Shown in pieces: positions 56,158-64,000 of a stretch of 64,000 nucleotides of DNA. The DNA is taken from the NCBI GenBank assembly GCA_024195585.1, contig SWBL01000026.1, forward strand, positions 1 through 64,000, in the 5' to 3' direction. The first letter of the stretch is position 1; every line of letters begins with the position of its first letter. The translations under genes were made by a program, and so were the position numbers. The stretch is from Aureobasidium sp. EXF-3400 (lineage: Eukaryota; Ascomycota; Dothideomycetes; Dothideales; Saccotheciaceae). Under the pieces are notes generated by a model. The model was given only the letters and a program-made list of their open reading frames with translations, searched no databases and had not been told where the DNA came from.

Positions 56158-57847
56158 ATGGGTCTCTTCTCCAAGCGTACTGAGACCGAGGCCATGACCG
56201 CTGGTCAGGTCGAGACCACCGCTGGCAACCATGAGCTTCCTGCCCCTGCTGGCAAGGTCACCTTCATGGCCGTCTTCATGGGTCTCGTAGCCTCTATCGG
56301 TGGTTTCATGTTCGGTTATGCTTCTGGTCAAATCTCTGGTACGTCTTAGCAATCTGAAAGAGCCCCTGAAGCTGGTCGCTAACATCACTCAAGGTTACTG
56401 GCAAATGTCTGACTTCCTCCGCCGTTTCGGTCAAATGAACGCCGACGGTACCTACTACTTCAGTGCCTACCGTCAAGGTGCCATCACTGCCCTTCTCTGT
56501 GGTGGTGCTGCTGTCGGTTCCCTTATCGCTGGTAGACTTGCCGATGTCATCGGTCGCAAGTTCTGTATCTCCATCTTCTCCTTCTGGACCGCCATCGGTG
56601 TTGTCATCGAGATCTCCTCCTCCAACTCTTGGGGCCAATTCGCTGCCGGTCGTTTCGTCGATGGTATGGGTATCGGTGCTCTCTCCGTCGTCGTCCCTAT
56701 GTACCAGGGAGAGTCCGCTCCCCGTGTCATTCGTGGTGTCCTCATTGCTTGCTACCAGCTTTTCGTCACTCTCGGTATCTGGACTTCTTACATGATCGAC
56801 TTCGGCACCCACGACGCCTACTCCAACAGCGCTCAGTGGAGAATTCCCGAGGGTATCTCCTTCCTCTGGGCCTTCGTTCTCGGTGTCGGTATCCTCTTCC
56901 TTCCCGAGTCTCCCCGTTACGCCTACCGTGCCGGTCGTGAAGACGAGGCCCGTAACATCATCGCCCGCTACGCCGGTATTGACCCCGAGCACAAGGAGGT
57001 CAGCGACCAGATCACCGACATCCGTGTCAAGCTTGATGAGGAGAACGCTGCCGTTGGTGCCAAGTGGTACGAGTGCTTCACTGGTCCCCGTATGGCCTAC
57101 CGTACTATTCTCGGTATGACTCTCCAGGCTGGTCAGCAGCTTACCGGTGCCAACTTCTTCTTCTACTACGGAACAACCATCTTCCAGGCCACTGGTCTTA
57201 AGGATTCTTACGTCACCCAGATCATTCTCGGTACCGTCAACGTTGTCTGCACTTTCGGTGGTCTTTACGTCGTTGCCAAGTGTGGTCGCCGCAAGGCCCT
57301 TATCGTCGGTGCTCTCTGGGCCTTCGTCTGCTTCATGATCTACGCCTTCGTCGGTTACTTCAAGCTCCCTCCTTTCGCCAAGTCCAACGACCAGGCTGCC
57401 GGAAGTGTTCTGATCGTCTTCACCTGCTTGTTCATCGTCTCGTTCGCCACCACCTGGGGACCCCTCGTCTGGGCCGTCGTTGCTGAGCTGTACCCTGCCC
57501 GCTACCGTGCTACCTGCATGGGTCTTGCCACTGCCTCGAACTGGATCTGGAACTTCCTGATTTCACTTTTCAGTACCGTTATCGTCGACGAGATCCACTG
57601 GTTCTTTGGTCTCGTCTTCGGTGGCTGCTGTCTCGGTCTTGCTGCTATTGTCTACTTCTTCGTCATCGAGTCCAAGGACCGTTCCCTCGAGGAGATCGAC
57701 ACCATGTACATCCTCCACGTCAACCCCATCACCTCCTCCAAGTGGGACGGTTCCAAGGTTCCGGAGGACGCTTACGCCTCTGGTGTCGCCGAGCAGGGCA
57801 ACTTCCCTGTCGAGCGCAACGCCTCCAAGGTTGAGGAGGAGAAGTAA
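56158..57847 (+). CDS. MFS sugar transporter (hexose transporter type)
   Basis: Plasma-membrane sugar/H+ symporter or facilitator of the major facilitator superfamily. Exons 56158-56338 and 56394-57847 give 544 residues, usual for the family. Twelve membrane spans are expected, with family motifs GGFMFGYASGQISG (TM1), GRLADVIGRK (loop 2-3), VVPMYQGESAPRVIRG, PESPRYAYRAGR, QQLTGANFFFYYGTTIF (TM7, sugar-contact region), WGPLVWAVVAELYPARYR and FFVIESKDRSLEEID. Codon use is strongly biased to C-ending and GGT/CGT codons, more than in neighbours, implying high expression. The intron follows codon 60, with a GTACGT donor and GCTAAC branch point. Substrate is not determinable by eye. Confidence 0.93.
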
Positions 57848-59267
57848 ACAAAGACTTCAGGAAGTCTATTGTTACGACAAAAAGTTCCAACTCTCTCTTT
57901 TGGCATAGCATTGGTGTATGGGTGGGCAAAAAGGCGTATCTTCCTTCCTTTGCCATTTTTTCTTGAACGTAATCGGGAGGTTTATTCTCACTGAGATTTT
58001 TTAATGTACATACCCCGAATTGTTATGACTTTCAACACTTTTACTCAAACTCGTTTTCTCTACCATCTCCTTCATTGTGAAAATTGTCTCCTGGAAAAAC
58101 TGTCATTTTCGAATTTCGAGTGAGCATCAAATCGATCTTGAAGTCGCGGACCGACTCAAGGATCTCCCCACCCTGATATCAGAGCCCACATCTTTTGTTG
58201 TTTCTGGACCGACAACATCGATACGAATTGGCGATACTGCAAGTCGAAACGAGCGCGAGTCTCTGCAATGTTTTGACCAAATCTTGTTGCCACGAGCTTA
58301 CGACTCACGACAGGGCTCGATCGATGGCATGGAAGCCCCAGTCGAAGATGGAAGGGGGTTGGGCGTTTCGCGATTGCATCGGTGAAATTACTGATGCCTC
58401 TTTACTTCCGCGGGAGTCTTCCGCCCTTCTGGATGCTGTTGAAGCCGCTTGTGAGGGCTCAGATTTGACGTTGCAATTGATATTGGGCAGATGTTTGTTG
58501 AAACGAGACGCCTGTCGTTCTGTTCACTTCGTTCTCTTGACTGGACCCTTGGCCGTGTTCCGCACTCTGTCACGTTTCTATCCAATTTTCCAACTATTAC
58601 TTCATGATGATATATCTCCTTAGATTACTGCAGGTCGCATGTATATCAGGTACGAACTGCTGCAGGTCTTCTTACTTACTTCTCGTGTACGATGTCCCGC
58701 TCCTTCCATGAAGGTCGAGCTGCAAGCTCACTGTGGAAAGGCACAAATATTTCTGGACCCGAGATTCGTCCGCAGAGAGCTGAGAACTTATCGCGTCTCC
58801 TTGGGTACTATTCCATCACTTGAAACTATTGTGCATTGTGATAGTTGTACTCGTGACATACTTTTGCACATGGAGAGACTGCTTGGCTATGACGAAGCTG
58901 ACAGCACGCAAGATGTGATCTGGCACGCTGTTTCTGAACCACTTTTCCTTAAATCACTCAGACCTCTTACACCCAGTAGCACACCGTTCAGCCATATCGA
59001 GTCTGCAATAAATCCCTGAGGCTCTCATGAGGCTCTTGAGAGGCTCCAAGAGTAAGTTGCAGATCAGATGATCGGAAGGCGGGGAAGAACAAACACCGCG
59101 ATGGATTTTACACGTCACCACTCGCTCATCTTGGAGCTTCGAGTTGATGCGTTCATGACTTTTGATAGCATTCCTTCGCAAGGACATTTATCAGCTAGGT
59201 ACCTTTCCTCTTCTCTCAATACCACACCTCTCGAATCAATTCAATTCTATCACATTATATCGCAATC
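57848..59267. other. Intergenic, 1.4 kb
   Basis: Two plus-strand open frames in the same register (58195-58623 without an ATG start, 58639-59019 with one) are separated by a stop. The second encodes 126 residues with no recognised family. I leave both uncalled. Confidence 0.4.
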
Positions 59268-60002
59268 ATGGGTCTCGAATACAGTACTGCCAAGTGGCTC
59301 GCACCCGCGTCGTTCATCTTCGACTTTGCTGCCCAGCAGTATGGACTTAACAGCACACCCTCTATGAAACAAATCAATGATAGAAACACGTCTTTCTGGA
59401 GTCCTCAGCCCTACTTCATTGGTGCCTTCTTCACACCCCAGCAATTCGTGCAGATCGCCTGGTTGTACCGCCTGTGGAAGCTTGATCCCAGCAAGCCCAA
59501 GGAGAAGGCCGAACTCGACCAGATTGTTAACTTCGTACCCTACTACGCTCTCGGTAATATCTGTATCGGAAGCTGGATGTTTGCGTGGAACTCAGAGAAC
59601 CTAAAGCTCTCGAACGCGTTCGTCGTCGTCAACTCTTTCACCCAACTTTACTTCATCTTCACCAAGCTCGGTCCCATGAACACCAAGAGTCTCTCCTCCG
59701 TCCTCACACACGTCAACGCTAAGACCTTCGCCGGTATTGGTGTGCTCGACTTCCTTCACAACGTCAGTGTTGCATACTACAAGGACGTTCTCCCTAGCCC
59801 TGCTATCAAGGCCATTACTGGTGCCGGATTCGCTGGTCTTGCTGCCTGCAGCGACTGGATCTTTGGTTCATGTCTCGTCTACGATCTTGTCGCCCTGTGC
59901 GTCGGCCAGGCCACTATCAACAACCCTGACTGGAGCAAGATGTTGGGTGGATTTGCTGTCATGACTGCTGGCATTGTCGGCATCAGAAACTACTTTATGT
60001 AG
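59268..60002 (+). CDS. Small multi-pass membrane protein, unknown function
   Basis: Single exon, 244 residues, start MGLEYSTAKWLAP. Five or six hydrophobic segments are visible, for example YFIGAFFTPQQFVQIAWLY, FVPYYALGNICIGSWMFAW, AFVVVNSFTQLYFIFTKLG, ITGAGFAGLAACSDWIFGS and LGGFAVMTAGIVGIRNYFM. Aromatic residues and conserved-looking NxQ/Trp patches suggest a real conserved fungal family, but I cannot name it. Codon bias is moderately strong, so it is probably well expressed. A pyrimidine-rich leader precedes the ATG. Confidence 0.8.
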   Translation: MGLEYSTAKWLAPASFIFDFAAQQYGLNSTPSMKQINDRNTSFWSPQPYFIGAFFTPQQFVQIAWLYRLWKLDPSKPKEKAELDQIVNFVPYYALGNICIGSWMFAWNSENLKLSNAFVVVNSFTQLYFIFTKLGPMNTKSLSSVLTHVNAKTFAGIGVLDFLHNVSVAYYKDVLPSPAIKAITGAGFAGLAACSDWIFGSCLVYDLVALCVGQATINNPDWSKMLGGFAVMTAGIVGIRNYFM

Positions 60003-60395
60003 GAGACGTCCTTGGACAATCTTTCGAAGCGCTGTTTCCCGTGTCTGACGCGATCGTTTTCACAGTCCTCCATACGTCAGTGAGCCAGGATATGACCTAG
60101 CAGACGACGACGATACCTTTGATGATCAGGTTTGAGCGGATATCGCACCTGTACTCAGCCATGTAATGTACCTGTACTTATTAGCCATTTATTTCTCACA
60201 TAGCCACGAAGAATGAATTACTACAAAACATATCCATACAAGTCTCACCCTTTTTGCAGTCTCAGATCCGCAACCCGTCTGCATGCAACGTGTTATGGGC
60301 ACTCATGTCTCGGTCTGGACAAACGCGATCTGAGAGAACCATATCTACAAGAATATGCTCTGCGAAGATTTTCGTCCGACAAGTCAACATTCAAA
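60003..60395. other. Upstream region of the overlapping-frame gene
   Basis: 393 bp between genes. The frame of the next gene is open back to an ATG at 60213, so 61 further N-terminal residues are possible. I prefer the start at 60396. Confidence 0.4.
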
Positions 60396-61109
60396 ATGCG
60401 ACCCTGTCTGTACATATGCTGCCACTTTGAGATATCAGACGAGCAGCATGATCCTCCATCAAGACTCAAAGAAATACAAGACAGCCGACGTATCTCTCGA
60501 CGATACTCTACCAACAGAGAACGACCCAGAGAAAAATCGCGAGCAGTCAGACAAATACACCGCTCACATCATCGTTCTCCATCGGCTTCAGTAAGCATAT
60601 GCTTCGATAGAACCACCATTTATCAAACCTAATCTAACTTTGCGATACAGAGAACCCACAACTACCACACAACCACCCTCCGCTCCACCTCTCAACCTCC
60701 CCAAAACCACGCGCTCACAACCCAAAACCTCATTTTCCTCGACCAAAGCCCACAAAATTTGCGTTCCTCATACAAGCCCTCCCAAGAGTCCTCCAACAAG
60801 TCCTCCCACAAACCCACCCACAAGTCACAACAGCTCCAAGAACAGAAAAAGCAACACCAACACACACCATCAGCACCCCCGCAGACAAAACAAAACTACA
60901 TTGCCAAATGGCTGTCAGGACTGAGATCAATGAGTTCGTTGTTGTCTTCCAGTTCCTCAAAGACAAGAGAAAGTAGAGAAGGAGAAAGTTCAAGTGTGGA
61001 GGTTGTCAAGGCTAAAGATGCCAAAGGGAGAGGAAAGGGGATCAGGATTGTCAGTGACGATGTTGAGAAAGAGGAAGGCACTGGTGTCGGTGAGGAGAGA
61101 AAAGGTTGA
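60396..61109 (+). CDS. Small basic, Ser-rich spliced gene with a second overlapping frame
   Basis: Not recognised. Exons 60396-60590 and 60651-61109 give 217 residues. Splicing is well supported: GTAAGC donor, ATCTAAC branch point, ATACAG acceptor. The protein starts MRPCLYICCHFEISDEQ, then has an Arg/Ser-rich stretch (RRISRRYSTNRERPREK, HRSHHRSPSAS), a Ser/Lys/Gln-rich middle (YKPSQESSNKSSHKPTHKS), and ends with QNYIAKWLSGLRSMSSLLS and a Lys/Glu-rich tail. The same spliced RNA is open in a second frame from an ATG at 60355 to 60924 (169 residues, Pro/Thr rich). Frame one is preferred for its longer second exon and more balanced composition. Confidence 0.55.
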
Positions 61110-61375
61110 TCAAATGGTCTGGAGGAGATCAGGAGAGAAAGATGCAAGAGAATGGCATTGAGAGAGATTGAAGAGGAGCGAATGGAAAGTCTACTTGGGT
61201 AGAAATAGAGGGCGATCCGAGACGGTCTCTACATTCCGTTCCGATCATCACACTTAGAGCAGCAAAGAAGTGATTTGATATTAAACATTTTTAATTTCAT
61301 TAAACATGATATAAAAGGGGTATAATAGAGAATAAAGATATCAACAAAGAAGAGAAGAATTAATCCGTCACCAAC

Positions 61376-62713
61376 TCATCCATAATAGGATCTACCAGAG
61401 TTGGAAGGAAGTGGTGTACGAATGACACTCTGACCGCTTTCGTAGCTTTTCAACCTATGCAAACTGGCTGCCGGTGATCCGTTACTTTCGACGATGCCTC
61501 GTCGGCCACTCGGTACGGTCCTACGAACCGAGTTCATGGTCGAAATGGTCTGTTCGGAAGGTGTACGGTAGACAGTGTTGCCAGTCTGTGAAGTTTGTGG
61601 TCGTGGTGTTGAGAATGGAGCTGCACGGCGAGTGTTTGGAGAAGGAGTGCGTGCGACAGACATGGATGCGCGTGGGGTATAGAAGGATGGTAGTCTTGAG
61701 CCAGGATTACGAGCGCGGAAGACGGAACCAGCGATAGAGGAGGAGATACTGTCGCTGCGGGAAGAGATGGAAGACAAGCTGGATGTTTCGGAGGAAGCAT
61801 CTGAGCCAGAGTGGGCCATGTCAATCACTCGAGATGGCAGCTGGTTCATGCTGGCGAGTAAAGTCGCAAAGGCCGACATCAAGTCTTCAAACTCGTCCTC
61901 GTTGATAGGTATAGGGGAGAATCGGGCATGCTCGTAGCGTTGAACAAAGTCTTGACCGGCATGCGGCGGAAACAGACCGAGACCAGAGAGTTGTGCTAGG
62001 TACGAACGCATATCCGCTGTGGGACTCCTTGAAAGCAGGTTCACAACGCGAAGATCGGGTGTGGTAGTAGCATCTTGCGTGGAAGCGACGAAAGACGGGT
62101 CCGGAGGAGCCAGCGAAACAGCACGAGCTTCGACAAGATTGGGCAGCTCCATGACAACAGTGCGGAATTGAATGTGAGGAGCGAGATGCGCATCCAGCTG
62201 AGAAGGCGAAGACCAGCCACCATGTGAAATGCGGCCCCAAGGAGGATGTTGTGGGTCGATGTGAATTATGTTGCCGACGGTTGTGGGTTCGCCGTCGTCG
62301 AACTCGTGGTGCTGCTTCTTATTGCGCTCCAGTTCAGGCTGTAGATTCCGAGGCTTCGTCTCGAAGGCGATCCTGGCGCTTCTATTCGCAGCCTTGACGA
62401 CCTCTTTGTGGACATTCTTGCTGACCTCGCCAGGTTGTACGGGGATCCACGACTTGCCGACGGCGGCGAGGACGGAACGGTTGGTGTAGAGTCGACTCGA
62501 ATAGATGAAGAGGGTAAAGATGGCGACCAGAACGTAGACGCCGCCAACCTCAAAGACATATTGATAGGCGTTTGCGCGGAGGGCGGTATAGATGAGGGTT
62601 GCCGGAGTGATGGCCAGCAAGATGAGGATAAGGAGGAAGAGGGTGGTATAAGTTGTGCTGTAGAAGATACGGAAGAAAGGAATGCGAAAGGGGAGTCGCG
62701 GGCGCTTGACCAT
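61376..62713 (-). CDS. DLT1: Defect at low temperature protein Dlt1
   Basis: Fungal membrane protein of unknown biochemical role, named after a yeast cold-sensitive phenotype. Single exon, 445 residues. Two membrane spans are obvious near the N-terminus (TTLFLLILILLAITPATLIY and FEVGGVYVLVAIFTLFIYS). The family core follows: AAVGKSWIPVQPGEVSKNVH, RSARIAFETKPRN and HPPWGRISHGGWSSP, then DFVQRYEHARFSPIP. The last 140 residues are Ser/Arg/Thr rich and probably disordered. The start gives MVKRPRLPFRIPFF. It is divergent from RRD2. Confidence 0.9.
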   Translation of the reverse strand: MVKRPRLPFRIPFFRIFYSTTYTTLFLLILILLAITPATLIYTALRANAYQYVFEVGGVYVLVAIFTLFIYSSRLYTNRSVLAAVGKSWIPVQPGEVSKNVHKEVVKAANRSARIAFETKPRNLQPELERNKKQHHEFDDGEPTTVGNIIHIDPQHPPWGRISHGGWSSPSQLDAHLAPHIQFRTVVMELPNLVEARAVSLAPPDPSFVASTQDATTTPDLRVVNLLSRSPTADMRSYLAQLSGLGLFPPHAGQDFVQRYEHARFSPIPINEDEFEDLMSAFATLLASMNQLPSRVIDMAHSGSDASSETSSLSSISSRSDSISSSIAGSVFRARNPGSRLPSFYTPRASMSVARTPSPNTRRAAPFSTPRPQTSQTGNTVYRTPSEQTISTMNSVRRTVPSGRRGIVESNGSPAASLHRLKSYESGQSVIRTPLPSNSGRSYYG

Positions 62714-63125
62714 CGGGGGCAGGACATGCCCGAGGGCTGGTTGAGACTATCGCATGCAGTCGTGCTTGTTATGCGAATTGTATGAATGTTTTGCGAAATA
62801 ATCAAAGATCGGGCCTGACGACGTCACACTAGGAGTCCTTGACGGGCGAGGCGGAAATGTCGCTGGTCGTCGCTGGTCGCCGCTGGGGGAAAGTCGCTGA
62901 GGTCCAGTCAAGATTTCAAAGGACTGCGCGCTTTGGACGCGAACAGGAAGGCGCGAGTTAATCGTCGAGTCGTAGTAATTAAGAAGCAAAAGGGTAGAAT
63001 GATCAACACCTCCGCAAGAAGGAACCGCGCGTTTCCATGTGGCCTCGTTGCCAAGGCCGACCTCGTACAATTCAAGGAACCATTAATGTCATTTTCTGAT
63101 CTCACAAAGCACTATACATCTCACA
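62714..63125. promoter_or_regulatory. Divergent promoter of DLT1 and RRD2
   Basis: 412 bp. It contains a short imperfect tandem array of GTCGCTGGTC units near 62858-62885. No other element recognised. Confidence 0.4.
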
Positions 63126-64000
63126 ATGCCGTCTGCCGAACCGACCCCTGATACTCAGATCCCTAGTCCGCCGCCAGATCTTTCCGACAAGCTCCCTAAA
63201 CTCATCCCTCGACGCAAGCAAGACAAGTCGACTGAACCTCCGTTAAATCCACCACCACCGACTCCCGCTCTCCCTACTCCGCCGAATAAGGAAAACGTCC
63301 ATTTTCAACACCCTACACGCCGCATTCTCTCCAAGAAAGACCATGATCTGTTCCTAAAATCCCCCACATATGACCTAGTCACAGCCTTTGTATTCGGCCT
63401 CTCCGACTCAGTCCGTCAAACAACAGTCACCTCTATCCAAAAGGTCGAAAGGGATCCGATTGTCAGCACAATCGTAGATCTTCTAGAAGAGGCGGAAAAA
63501 ACAGTAAAAGAGTGCCCTGCTGAGGACGCTGGTGGCTCTCGCTTTGGCAACAAGGCCTTTGTCACATACCTCGACAAGATCGAGACACTGCTCAAGCCAT
63601 GGCACGATAAACTCGGTGTGACAGATGCCGCTGCCCAAGATGAAGTCGCAACATACATCTTCCATTCCTTTGGTAATAAGACCAGAATCGATTACGGCTC
63701 CGGCCACGAACTCAACTTCCTCATCTGGCTACTCTGCCTAAACCGTCTGGACCTTCTCCCTCAATCCACCTTCCCACAAGTCGCCCTCACAGTCTTCCCT
63801 CGCTATCTTCGCGTCATGCGTGTCGTCCAATCAACATACTATCTCGAACCCGCTGGCTCACACGGTGTCTGGGGCCTCGACGACTACCAATTCGCTCCCT
63901 TCCTCTTCGGTAGCGCTCAACTCATCCACCACCCTCACATCCGCCCCATGTCTATCCACAAACCTCTCATCCTCGAAGAATGCTCCAAGGATTATCTATA
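63126..64000 (+). CDS. RRD2: PP2A phosphatase activator, PTPA/Rrd2 type, 5' part
   Basis: Peptidyl-prolyl isomerase that activates PP2A catalytic subunits. The frame is open from ATG 63126 to the window edge (291 complete codons); no intron is needed so far. After a Pro-rich N-terminus of about 60 residues, the PTPA domain begins with HPTRRILSKKDHDLFLKSPTYD. It continues SRFGNKAFVTYLDKIE, GNKTRIDYGSGHELNFLIW, YYLEPAGSHGVWGLDDYQ, FLFGSAQLI and HPHIRPMSIHKP. The conserved GSGHE and GVWGLDDY motifs are intact. The pattern before the domain (RxLxxxDxxxxxxSPT) resembles Rrd2 more than Rrd1. The C-terminus lies outside the window. Confidence 0.93.
   Translation, partial: MPSAEPTPDTQIPSPPPDLSDKLPKLIPRRKQDKSTEPPLNPPPPTPALPTPPNKENVHFQHPTRRILSKKDHDLFLKSPTYDLVTAFVFGLSDSVRQTTVTSIQKVERDPIVSTIVDLLEEAEKTVKECPAEDAGGSRFGNKAFVTYLDKIETLLKPWHDKLGVTDAAAQDEVATYIFHSFGNKTRIDYGSGHELNFLIWLLCLNRLDLLPQSTFPQVALTVFPRYLRVMRVVQSTYYLEPAGSHGVWGLDDYQFAPFLFGSAQLIHHPHIRPMSIHKPLILEECSKDYL

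Noticed and set aside
58195..59019. Two plus-strand frames in one register after the sugar transporter
   Set aside because: The first has no ATG start and they are split by a stop; neither resembles a protein family. A decayed gene is possible but unsupported.
1..64000. CRISPR array, phage, toxin-antitoxin or other bacterial defence system
   Set aside because: The window is clearly eukaryotic; no regularly spaced repeats or bacterial gene families were seen. The DUF2235 fold is shared with bacterial effectors but is common in fungi.

Overview
The window is nuclear chromosomal DNA from a filamentous ascomycete (Pezizomycotina). The evidence is dense protein-coding genes on both strands, spliceosomal introns of about 45-65 nt with GTATGT/GTAAGT-like donors and CTNAC-type branch points, fungal-only regulator families (Zn2Cys6, PF11951-type, multi-finger C2H2), a DASH/Ndc80-type kinetochore protein and a fungal Rrn6. 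A dothideomycete such as an Aureobasidium-like black yeast is my guess, but the sequence alone does not prove it. There is no prokaryotic-style operon, CRISPR array, intact transposon or biosynthetic cluster.

Layout. 1-4 kb: start of P5C dehydrogenase (runs off the left edge), GID4 and the exon-junction protein Mago, all minus. 4-11 kb: beta-COP (SEC26), an intron-containing tRNA-Asp, and the Golgi Rab6-GEF subunit RIC1. 12-20 kb: a PF11951-type regulator, the spindle/kinetochore pair MZT1 and SPC25, and Pol I factor RRN6. 20-27 kb: a six-exon C2H2 regulator, an unknown coiled-coil protein and a DUF2235 protein whose nucleophile position is Gly instead of Ser. 27-38 kb: housekeeping genes in compact divergent or convergent pairs: CHORD-CS protein, CK2 beta, TMA20, SGT2, mitochondrial uS11m, TIM44 and HEM25. 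38-46 kb: a Zn2Cys6 factor, a bZIP factor with a long ATG-free leader, and an alpha-arrestin with a PPxY motif, separated by 1.5-2.2 kb gaps. 47-54 kb: an F-box/RCC1 protein, an orphan gene full of internal repeats, and the COMPASS subunit Ash2/Bre2. 56-64 kb: a strongly codon-biased sugar transporter, a small membrane protein, a small spliced gene with two overlapping open frames, DLT1, and the start of the PP2A activator RRD2 (runs off the right edge).

Most genes are conserved single-copy cellular machinery: ER-Golgi traffic (SEC26, RIC1, SGT2), mitochondria (P5CDH, uS11m, TIM44, HEM25), chromosome segregation (MZT1, SPC25), transcription and chromatin (RRN6, ASH2) and ubiquitin/nutrient control (GID4, arrestin, F-box, sugar transporter). 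The accessory signals worth attention lie at 49.6-52.6 kb. There an orphan repeat gene is flanked by two diverged direct repeats, and the ASH2 frame continues past its stop codon through a hexapeptide-repeat tail. I did not find a convincing new multi-gene system. Gene models were built by hand from splice signals and family similarity recalled from memory; no database search was run.
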